Source of the DNA: Trogon surrucura
Taxonomy: Eukaryota > Chordata > Aves > Trogoniformes > Trogonidae
NCBI GenBank assembly: GCA_020746105.1
Contig: CM036621.1
Location: 45,666,264-45,730,263, forward strand
DNA length: 64,000 nt
Reading direction: 5' to 3'
Positions 60,501-61,743 of this stretch are shown one piece after another. The first letter of the stretch is position 1; the number at the start of each line of letters is the position of its first letter. Both the position numbers and the translations under genes were made by a program. The notes under the pieces were generated by a model. The model was not told the DNA's origin and ran no database searches. It worked only from the letters and a program-made list of their open reading frames with translations.

Positions 60501-61743
60501 CAGAACATGTTTCTTCATCAAGGCCAAAGTTTAATGGAGTATGTATGAAATCTCTGCTGGATTCTAGAAGCACACTACTGTCTAACCCACACCTACCTTC
60601 TTCAATGGCATAACCTTCAGACGTGCTGGACACATACGACTCTTCCGGTCTCTCAGTGGAAACGAGGTATTTGGCCAATATGCCTTCATCGCCACCAAAA
60701 AGCCCCAGTTGGGAGAAGCGTCCTTCAGACAGGTTATCTCCTTCCCTACTTTCATTATGCTCTGCGATCTTTGAATCACCAATTTCTTCTGATTGATCCC
60801 TTGAGGAGTCTGCTCCCAAAGCACACTGGAACTCCAGCTCTTTGTGAACTAGCGCATCTTCACCTTTCAGCTGGTGCAGTTTATTCCACATCTCCTCAAG
60901 CTCTGCTCTCTGCAACACATCTGGTAAAAATGTTATTTCACTCAATTCCGTTAGCTTTTTATCGGAGACAACTTCATCACGCTTTCGCCTTACATTTATA
61001 CTTTTTTCAGCCTCATAAATTCGCTTTTCATTTAATTCCTGGATGAAAGAGTTCAGCTTCTGAACCTCTTCATTCAGGGACTGCTTTTCTTGCTTATATC
61101 GCTGAGCTTCTTTGACCTGATGCTCCTCCACATCAGAAAGTTGATATTTAAGGCCATCAATTAAATCTTTGTATTTAGTCTCCATTTCAGACTTCTCTCT
61201 CTGGAAGTCTTCCTGTTGGTTTTCAAGTTTCCTTCTCAAACGTTCTTTATTAATTTCTGCCTCATTAAGTTTATTATTTAAGTCAACTATTATGCCATTC
61301 AAATTCTGCACATGTTCTTCAGAATTCAGAGCACAGAGCTCCTTTTTTAACTGTTCAAGTTCATTTTTATATTTCAAAGCAATTTCTTCTTCGTATACCT
61401 GCTTGGCTTCTGCAATTTCTCTTCTGCAGCACTTCTCCAGCTCAGCCCTCAAGTTCTCCAACTGTCTGCAAATATCCTTTTCATGGCTGATTTTCAGTTC
61501 TTCCACACGTTGCAGATCATTCATTTTGGATAAAGCTACTTCATTTTTTAGTTCTGCTATTTCTGAGTCCCGGAGAGAAAGGGTATGCTGTAGCATAGAC
61601 AAGTTAAATCTTTCCGATGTCAGGACATCCTGAAGACTTTTAATATGCTGTTCTTTTTCTCCTAGGCTTTTGTATAGTTGTTGTATTGTATCCTTCATAT
61701 CCTCTTCCATTTGGGCAAGTAGATTTTCTTTATCTTTGGTATT
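329..61743 (-). CDS. PCNT: Pericentrin (PCNT), internal part of the gene, 36 exons
   Basis: Pericentrin is a very long coiled-coil scaffold of the pericentriolar material. It anchors gamma-tubulin complexes, CDK5RAP2 and PKA at the centrosome and spindle poles. The spliced product in this window is 3,496 codons, nearly all charged heptad coiled coil rich in Glu, Gln, Lys and Leu. Two less coiled acidic or serine-rich stretches interrupt it, at about residues 300-450 and 2982-3236 counted from the first codon here. Human-like signatures appear in the right order, for example [29 protein letters not shown] and [15 protein letters not shown]. All 35 exon junctions keep phase with GT/AG boundaries, which argues against a pseudogene. 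The start codon and the C-terminal PACT domain lie outside the window. The paralogue AKAP9 was considered; the listed motifs fit PCNT better, although several exons look AKAP9-like. Confidence 0.95.
1172..1367 (-). CDS. PCNT: PCNT exon 35 of window
   Basis: 196 nt, phase 0 to 1. [20 protein letters not shown] matches human DRSSLLSEIQALRAQLRMTH almost residue for residue. It is bounded by TTTTCAG and AAAG|GTAGTT. Confidence 0.97.
2003..2176 (-). CDS. PCNT: PCNT exon 34 of window
   Basis: 174 nt, phase 0-0. [20 protein letters not shown] matches human CPDWRGDLLQVVQEAFEKEQ. It is bounded by TTAACAG and CAA|GTAAGA. Confidence 0.95.
2426..2623 (-). CDS. PCNT: PCNT exon 33 of window
   Basis: 198 nt, phase 0-0. 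[20 protein letters not shown] matches human ALLQMVRDESHQILALSEG. It ends VADRGDK and is bounded by TTCTCAG and AAG|GTATGA. Confidence 0.94.
2806..2824. repeat. (CA)n microsatellite
   Basis: A short perfect CA dinucleotide run in the intron between exons 32 and 33. The rest of the intron from 2624 to about 3745 shows no repeat or coding signal that I recognise. Confidence 0.9.
3748..5365 (-). mobile_element. Old CR1 mosaic: 3' end, endonuclease and ORF1-like parts
   Basis: 3748-4015 reads as the reverse complement of a CR1 3' end (GGCTGGAAAGTACC, then the TTGAACACTTCC and CTCTGGGCAACTTG steps). About 4016-4530 resembles the 5' endonuclease part of CR1 ORF2. The minus-strand peptide at 4734-5027 ([34 protein letters not shown]) resembles the SGNH/esterase-like segment of CR1 ORF1. 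No reverse-transcriptase motifs lie between them, so the copy has lost its middle or is a patchwork of insertions. It is old and full of stops. The ORF1-like part could instead come from another retroelement. Confidence 0.65.
5725..5879 (-). CDS. PCNT: PCNT exon 32 of window
   Basis: 155 nt, phase 1 to 0. [20 protein letters not shown] is a compact helical segment, not a heptad coil. The tail [15 protein letters not shown] matches human PEAMKEKEVRPKHVK. It is bounded by TTTTCAG and AAG|GTAATG. Confidence 0.9.
6301..6403 (-). CDS. PCNT: PCNT exon 31 of window (103 nt)
   Basis: 103 nt, phase 0 to 1, encoding [20 protein letters not shown] and continuing to DGYGS. It is a non-coil linker. It is bounded by CCAAGCAG and AGCA|GTAAGT and was found from splice signals. 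Confidence 0.85.
7319..7825 (-). CDS. PCNT: PCNT exon 30: acidic, non-coil region
   Basis: 507 nt, phase 0-0, residues 2982-3150, beginning [20 protein letters not shown]. The segment is Ser/Asp/Glu-rich and poorly coiled. [20 protein letters not shown] matches human DLSSWSSPEVLRKDWTLEPW. It corresponds to the variable linker before the C-terminal coil. A CR1 tail lies about 30 nt upstream of its acceptor. Confidence 0.93.
7852..7945 (+). mobile_element. CR1 3' tail fragment, plus orientation
   Basis: It contains GAGAGACATGGTTTAGTGG and GGTTGGACTCGATTACCTTG, the usual penultimate CR1 3' UTR steps. The terminal octamer repeats are decayed. It begins about 27 nt upstream of the exon 30 acceptor. 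Confidence 0.72.
8545..9340 (-). mobile_element. CR1 LINE, 5'-truncated, young subfamily
   Basis: On the plus strand it opens with repeated ACAGAATC octamers, then GTTGGAAGGGACCTTAAAG, the reverse complement of a CR1 3' end. On the minus strand the C-terminal ORF2 peptide is open for 187 codons (8633-9196) and contains [18 protein letters not shown]. It is nearly the same sequence as the copy at 62250-63245. It is 5'-truncated beside a nine-base tandem repeat. Confidence 0.95.
9340..9392. repeat. Nine-base tandem repeat (TATGGTAGT)n
   Basis: About four to five copies of TATGGTAGT, slightly imperfect at the left, sit exactly at the 5' truncation point of the adjacent CR1. Confidence 0.85.
9418..9500 (+). 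mobile_element. MIR-like ancient tRNA-derived SINE fragment
   Basis: ACGGTCTAGTAGACC, then CTAGACTGGAAGTCGGGTGG and GCTCTGATGCTGCC, follow the order of the MIR/CORE-SINE head (GTGGTCTAGTGGATAGAG, GACTGGGAGTCAGG, GGCTCTGCC). It is badly decayed and lacks the downstream CAGTTTCCCC block. It could be chance similarity. Confidence 0.5.
10803..11185 (-). mobile_element. CR1 LINE 3' fragment, minus
   Basis: The plus strand starts TCATAGAATGGCCTAGGCTG and continues through the CR1 3' UTR. The minus-strand peptide gives [20 protein letters not shown] and [20 protein letters not shown]. It is truncated inside the end of ORF2. Intron sequence from about 9500 to 10800 and from 11186 to 11703 shows nothing else recognisable. 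Confidence 0.93.
11704..12819 (-). CDS. PCNT: PCNT exon 29: 372-codon coiled-coil exon
   Basis: 1,116 nt, phase 0-0, residues 2610-2981. It starts [37 protein letters not shown] and [11 protein letters not shown] match human EEIEQLHEVIEKLQHEL and GPVVHEVSDSQ. The central and C-terminal parts ([20 protein letters not shown] and what follows) are intact coil in the bird but diverge from the shorter, Pro-rich human counterpart as I recall it. It is bounded by GCTCAG and CTG|GTATGT. Confidence 0.95.
13087..13257 (-). CDS. PCNT: PCNT exon 28: AKAP9-like coil exon
   Basis: 171 nt, phase 0-0, 57 codons. [20 protein letters not shown] resembles AKAP9 QEKEVEIDQLNEQVTKLQQQ. Human PCNT as I recall it passes directly from the exon 27 segment to the exon 29 segment with no equivalent. 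The splice sites are normal (TGTTCAG and AAA|GTAAGA). Confidence 0.92.
13864..14016 (-). CDS. PCNT: PCNT exon 27 of window
   Basis: 153 nt, phase 0-0. [18 protein letters not shown] matches human SKNEEILHLNLKLDMQNS. It is bounded by CTTTTAG and AAG|GTGGGT. Confidence 0.95.
14908..15945 (-). mobile_element. CR1 LINE with partial RT, minus
   Basis: The CR1 3' end starts at TTCATAGAATGCATTGGG. The minus frame carries [20 protein letters not shown] and [13 protein letters not shown] (RT motifs B and C) at 15540-15953, then frameshifts. It is 5'-truncated before motif A. A foreign stretch of about 25 nt interrupts the 3' UTR at about 14944-14969. Confidence 0.94.
16353..16523 (-). CDS. PCNT: PCNT exon 26 of window
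   Basis: 171 nt, phase 0-0, beginning [20 protein letters not shown] and matching human DKEVLKKQQMSSLLLASTLQ. A short Pro/Gly-containing break (VPADGGSAP) interrupts the coil. The donor is GAG|GTGAGA. Confidence 0.94.
16524..19782 (-). other. PCNT intron between exons 25 and 26
   Basis: 3.3 kb. It holds the ancient CR1 at 18545-19045 and a poly-A run near 17986. Nothing else is recognised. Confidence 0.7.
18545..19045 (-). mobile_element. Ancient decayed CR1 fragment, minus
   Basis: AAATCACATAATAGCTTAAG through CTGGTCCAACCTCTAACTC keeps the CR1 3' pattern. Further right, CGTTCAAGCCCTCTGACCAT and CATGCTCCAGTACATCAATG are decayed copies of CR1 ORF2 steps. Divergence is much higher than in the other copies. 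Confidence 0.75.
19783..20010 (-). CDS. PCNT: PCNT exon 25 of window
   Basis: 228 nt, phase 0-0, 76 codons of coil ([20 protein letters not shown]), corresponding to human VELLQQKLREKLDEFNELAI. It is bounded by TATGTAG and CAG|GTAATT. Confidence 0.93.
20011..22716 (-). other. PCNT intron between exons 24 and 25
   Basis: 2.7 kb. I see no repeat element, RNA or coding signal beyond short A/T runs. The flanking exons join in phase 0. Confidence 0.7.
22717..22836 (-). CDS. PCNT: PCNT exon 24 of window
   Basis: 120 nt, phase 0-0, 40 codons beginning [20 protein letters not shown], shared almost exactly by human PCNT and AKAP9. It is bounded by TTTACAG and AGA|GTAAGT. Confidence 0.95.
23277..23506 (-). 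CDS. PCNT: PCNT exon 23 of window
   Basis: 230 nt, phase 1 to 0. It has [20 protein letters not shown] and [12 protein letters not shown], matching human QAEKDRSALLSQMKILESEL and DKHLRNQRQFMD. The donor is GAT|GTAAGC. Confidence 0.96.
25912..25945 (+). mobile_element. CR1 3' tip, plus
   Basis: CCAGGCCATTCTATGATTC with a second TATGAT copy is the terminal CR1 tail. Nothing CR1-like is visible immediately upstream, so only the tip is inserted or preserved. Confidence 0.7.
29222..29362 (-). mobile_element. CR1 3' fragments, two 3' ends in tandem, minus
   Basis: ACAGAATCACAGAATGTC with GATTGGAAGGGACC begins a CR1 3' end of the same type as at 8545, cut at about 29332. A second AGAATCACAGAATGTCAGGG start follows at once, suggesting one short insertion into another or a tandem duplication of the tail. 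Confidence 0.85.
29868..30011 (-). CDS. PCNT: PCNT exon 22 of window
   Basis: 144 nt, phase 1 to 1. It encodes [20 protein letters not shown], matching human EDSEHRLVLELESLRRQLQQ, and ends TQEQAIL. The 6.4 kb intron that follows may hide a small exon (see findings). Confidence 0.94.
31053..31215 (-). CDS. PCNT: PCNT exon 21 of window
   Basis: 163 nt, phase 0 to 1. [20 protein letters not shown] and [10 protein letters not shown] match human NEETAQVVRKQQELLERLQE and ELALELHKTE. It is bounded by GTTCTAG and GAGG|GTAAGA. Confidence 0.95.
32293..32504 (-). CDS. PCNT: PCNT exon 20 of window
   Basis: 212 nt, phase 1 to 0. It encodes [20 protein letters not shown] followed by [20 protein letters not shown]. 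This segment looks closer to AKAP9 (TEEGTELSQRL, ENEELMLNISSRLQAAVE) than to human PCNT, suggesting that the bird copy keeps ancestral sequence. Confidence 0.93.
32589..32803 (-). CDS. PCNT: PCNT exon 19 of window
   Basis: 215 nt, phase 2 to 1. It has the globular-looking segment [20 protein letters not shown], matching human RIGERVGLCLDD. The related AKAP9 region reads GRHVLGILDRSS, so the motif supports PCNT. The donor is AAAG|GTGAGT. Confidence 0.94.
33455..33606 (-). CDS. PCNT: PCNT exon 18 of window
   Basis: 152 nt, phase 0 to 2. [20 protein letters not shown] matches human ELEVLQQRRERENREGANLL. The acceptor is TTTTTCCACAG, and an antisense CR1 begins only about 25 nt upstream of it. 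Confidence 0.95.
33628..34142 (+). mobile_element. CR1 LINE 3' fragment, plus, next to exon 18
   Basis: The plus frame is open through [40 protein letters not shown] and [18 protein letters not shown], the end of CR1 ORF2. It ends in the CR1 3' UTR with CTAAGGTCTCTTCCAACC. It lies antisense to PCNT, with its 5' edge about 22-25 nt from the exon 18 acceptor. Confidence 0.94.
34632..34705 (-). mobile_element. CR1 3' tip, minus
   Basis: GGTCATAGAATCAGAAAATG with TTTTGGGTTGGAAGG is a CR1 tail, lost after about 70 nt. It is followed by AT-rich sequence and a TA/TG simple repeat. Confidence 0.75.
34717..34812. repeat. AT-rich (TA)n/(TG)n simple repeat
   Basis: Alternating TA runs with embedded GTGTGTGTATATATAT. 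It is low complexity and probably length-variable. No gene signal is seen from 34813 to 35451. Confidence 0.85.
35452..35592 (-). CDS. PCNT: PCNT exon 17 of window
   Basis: 141 nt, phase 0-0, 47 codons ([20 protein letters not shown]), resembling human EKKTALHEKEETLRLQ. It is bounded by TATGCAG and CAG|GTGTGT. A 5.2 kb intron lies upstream. Confidence 0.9.
36630..37807 (-). mobile_element. CR1 LINE with RT core, 3' part (split by an LTR)
   Basis: The CR1 3' end starts at ACAGAATGGCTGGAATTGG. The minus strand has an open frame from 37045 through RT motif A ([10 protein letters not shown]), the B region ([10 protein letters not shown]) and motif C ([10 protein letters not shown]). The element resumes at 38995 after an inserted LTR. 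Older substitutions are visible (LVLVNAFV in place of PVLFNIFV). Confidence 0.95.
37808..38994 (+). mobile_element. Solo LTR of an avian endogenous retrovirus, about 1.19 kb
   Basis: It starts TGTGTTTTGGTTTGGCCTGG and ends GGTCAACCCACGACA, the terminal patterns of a common avian ERV LTR family as I recall it. It has a TATA-like CATATTTAAG at about 37998 and AATAAA at 38806-38811, both on the plus strand, so it runs antisense to PCNT and to the host CR1. ACCCT occurs at 37804-37808 and again at 38994-38998, consistent with a 5 bp target duplication. No internal viral genes are present. The 213-codon minus-strand ORF inside it is not a viral gene. Confidence 0.9.
38995..39440 (-). mobile_element. 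CR1 LINE, 5' part of the LTR-split copy
   Basis: Minus frames give [20 protein letters not shown] and [16 protein letters not shown], then further upstream [20 protein letters not shown]. This is the N-terminal part of the RT domain that precedes the segment left of the LTR. A frameshift separates the two peptides. It is truncated at about 39440. Confidence 0.94.
39441..40790 (-). other. PCNT intron remainder downstream of exon 16
   Basis: This lies right of the LTR-split CR1 in the 5.2 kb intron between exons 16 and 17. The other part, 35593-36629, is likewise without recognised features. Short ORFs here lack any family signal. Confidence 0.65.
40791..40955 (-). CDS. PCNT: PCNT exon 16: coil absent from human as recalled
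   Basis: 165 nt, phase 0-0, 55 codons beginning [20 protein letters not shown] and ending EQQIAQLK. It is bounded by CTGCAG and AAG|GTACGG. The internal ATG directly after the acceptor is not a start, because the neighbouring exons stay in frame. Like exon 15 it is a cassette-like coil block. Confidence 0.88.
42131..42364 (-). CDS. PCNT: PCNT exon 15: coil absent from human as recalled
   Basis: 234 nt, phase 0-0, 78 codons, starting [20 protein letters not shown] and ending QHEHEQE. The splice sites are strong (CTTACACAG and GAG|GTCAGA) and the coding style is normal. I cannot place it on the human protein from memory, where this part is shorter. Confidence 0.9.
43486..44062 (-). CDS. PCNT: PCNT exon 14 of window
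   Basis: 577 nt, phase 2 to 0, residues 1584-1776. It includes [20 protein letters not shown], matching human LETRHLSSLDSLESCYLSEF, and is uninterrupted heptad coil. It is bounded by TATGTAG and AAG|GTGAGT. Confidence 0.96.
45306..45781 (-). CDS. PCNT: PCNT exon 13 of window
   Basis: 476 nt, phase 0 to 2, residues 1426-1583. It contains [20 protein letters not shown], matching human [20 protein letters not shown], and [12 protein letters not shown] near its end. The donor is ACCAA|GTAAGA. Confidence 0.95.
46050..46835 (-). mobile_element. CR1 LINE fragment, minus
   Basis: Minus frames give [40 protein letters not shown] and VTSGVPWG. The copy has lost its 3' UTR tip: the plus strand begins within ORF2 at AAGGTCCTCCTCATGTTCAG. 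It has several frameshifts. Confidence 0.93.
47123..47361 (-). CDS. PCNT: PCNT exon 12 of window
   Basis: 239 nt, phase 1 to 0, residues 1346-1425, including [20 protein letters not shown]. The human equivalent is the RVLGLETEHKVQLSLLQTE segment. It is bounded by TTTTCAG and AAAG|GTAATT. Confidence 0.93.
47855..48260 (+). mobile_element. CR1 LINE 3' fragment, plus
   Basis: The plus strand runs from TTGTTCAGCCTGGAGAAG to AAAGGTCCCTTCCAACTC and ends ATTCTAGGATTCTATGAG, the CR1 end of ORF2 plus 3' UTR. An AT-rich block at 48025-48058 interrupts it. Confidence 0.93.
49088..49304 (-). CDS. PCNT: PCNT exon 11 of window
   Basis: 217 nt, phase 0 to 1, residues 1274-1345. It is coiled coil ([20 protein letters not shown]) and matches the human ELEESHRHQLEALES region in position and character. 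It is bounded by TATGTAG and AAAG|GTAAGA. Confidence 0.92.
49638..49816 (-). mobile_element. CR1-mobilised tRNA-derived SINE, near full length
   Basis: Read on the minus strand from 49816, the head begins GGGCTGGTTTAGCTCACTTG (box A-like TAGCTCA), passes GGTGCTGATACACC (anticodon arm, tRNA-Ile-like) and GGTTTCGATTCCC (box B), and ends TTTGGTCC. A CR1 3' tail follows, GGGAGGTTGGATTAAATGAT to GGCCATTCTATGATTC. A tRNA head joined to a CR1 tail matches the SINE architecture I recall from passerine genomes. It is a retroposon, not a tRNA gene: the 3' end continues directly into CR1 sequence and the arms are mismatched. Confidence 0.85.
50376..50463 (-). CDS. PCNT: PCNT exon 10 of window (88 nt)
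   Basis: 88 nt, phase 2 to 0, giving [20 protein letters not shown] and a short coil tail. The acceptor TTTTGGTAG was preferred over a nearby CAG 15 nt downstream, which would force a stop codon. Confidence 0.85.
50717..50981 (-). CDS. PCNT: PCNT exon 9 of window
   Basis: 265 nt, phase 1 to 2, residues 1156-1243. It contains [20 protein letters not shown], matching human HESELEQLRIYFEKKLRDAE. A stronger-looking internal donor (GAA|GTGAGT) was rejected. Only the AG|GTGATC donor joins the next exon in frame. Confidence 0.92.
52340..52470 (+). mobile_element. Very old CR1-like fragment, plus
   Basis: TGGGCTTCCATTCTGGTCTC, CCATCTCAAGCAAGATGAAG, GGTCCAAAGAATAGGAATG and TGATTAGAAACATGGAAAG follow an old CR1 ORF2 order (FWSPHLKQD, then VQR). 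It is highly decayed. Confidence 0.5.
53322..53345. repeat. (TA)n microsatellite
   Basis: A short ATATATATAT run in an AT-rich part of the intron between exons 8 and 9. The rest of 50982-53921, apart from the old CR1 piece, shows nothing recognisable. Confidence 0.8.
53922..54033 (-). CDS. PCNT: PCNT exon 8 of window
   Basis: 112 nt, phase 0 to 1. It encodes [20 protein letters not shown], nearly identical to the human SQEEIRRLWSQLDSARTSRQ segment. It is bounded by CCATAG and GTG|GTATGT. Confidence 0.95.
54556..54692 (-). CDS. PCNT: PCNT exon 7 of window
   Basis: 137 nt, phase 1 to 0, giving 46 codons of coiled coil ([20 protein letters not shown]). This aligns with the human segment around HHQAAIEKLREDLQSEHG. 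It is bounded by TTTTAG and GAG|GTAAAT. Confidence 0.93.
56206..56380 (-). CDS. PCNT: PCNT exon 6 of window
   Basis: 175 nt, residues 1015-1072, phase 0 to 1. It begins [16 protein letters not shown], which matches TLKEDWESEKDLCLEN in human PCNT as I recall it. The donor is AAAC|GTAAGT. Confidence 0.93.
56554..56612 (-). CDS. PCNT: PCNT exon 5 of window (59 nt)
   Basis: A small exon of 59 nt that joins phase 1 to phase 0 and completes 20 codons, [20 protein letters not shown]. It is bounded by TTTCACAG and GAG|GTAGAA. It is too short to show in an ORF scan and was found from splice signals and phase. Confidence 0.88.
57347..57602 (-). CDS. PCNT: PCNT exon 4: PCNT signature [10 protein letters not shown]
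   Basis: 256 nt, residues 910-994, entering in phase 0 and leaving in phase 1 (CTAG|GTATTA). It contains [20 protein letters not shown] and [20 protein letters not shown], which closely match the N-terminal region of human pericentrin. This is the strongest single piece of evidence that the gene is PCNT and not AKAP9. The exon begins with ATG directly after the acceptor CAG, but that Met is internal because the upstream exons stay in frame. Confidence 0.96.
58168..58262 (+). mobile_element. CR1 or SINE 3' tail, plus
   Basis: GACAGGGAGGTTGGATTGG, CAGCCTAGGCCATTCTGTG and ATTCTCTATGATTC match the tail of the SINE at 49638 base for base over most of its length. No tRNA head is visible upstream, so it is a truncated SINE or a short CR1 of the same tail family. 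Confidence 0.85.
58682..58858 (-). CDS. PCNT: PCNT exon 3 of window
   Basis: Phase 0-0 exon of 59 codons, residues 851-909, bounded by CTCTGCAG and CAG|GTGAAA. It starts [20 protein letters not shown] and ends QAQLQSQ. It is coiled coil and sits immediately before the exon carrying the PCNT signature. Confidence 0.9.
59085..59177 (-). CDS. PCNT: PCNT exon 2 of window
   Basis: Phase 0-0 exon of 31 codons, residues 820-850, bounded by TTTCAG and AAG|GTTAGT. It encodes continuous coiled coil ([20 protein letters not shown]) that extends the coil of the giant exon. I see no human counterpart from memory. Confidence 0.88.
59287..61743 (-). CDS. PCNT: PCNT exon 1 of window: 819-codon coiled-coil exon
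   Basis: This is the largest exon: 2,457 nt, phase 0 at both ends, residues 1-819 of the visible product. The acceptor is TTTTGAAG before AATACC and the donor is CAA|GTGAGT. Residues 1-270 are coiled coil. About 300-450 is an acidic, Ser/Gly-rich, poorly coiled region containing [11 protein letters not shown] and [12 protein letters not shown]. The remainder is coiled coil with a long Glu/Gln/Lys run. Human PCNT as I recall it has only about 250 residues, with a different repeat, upstream of the [10 protein letters not shown] motif, so this block looks absent there. Its style (LRAELE followed by [15 protein letters not shown]) recalls the N-terminal half of AKAP9. The assignment to PCNT rests on strand, phase and continuity with the next exons. 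Confidence 0.9.

Noticed and set aside
329-61743. The gene being AKAP9 in place of PCNT
   Set aside because: AKAP9 shares several segments, but [25 protein letters not shown] and [15 protein letters not shown] in order are PCNT features as I know the two proteins.
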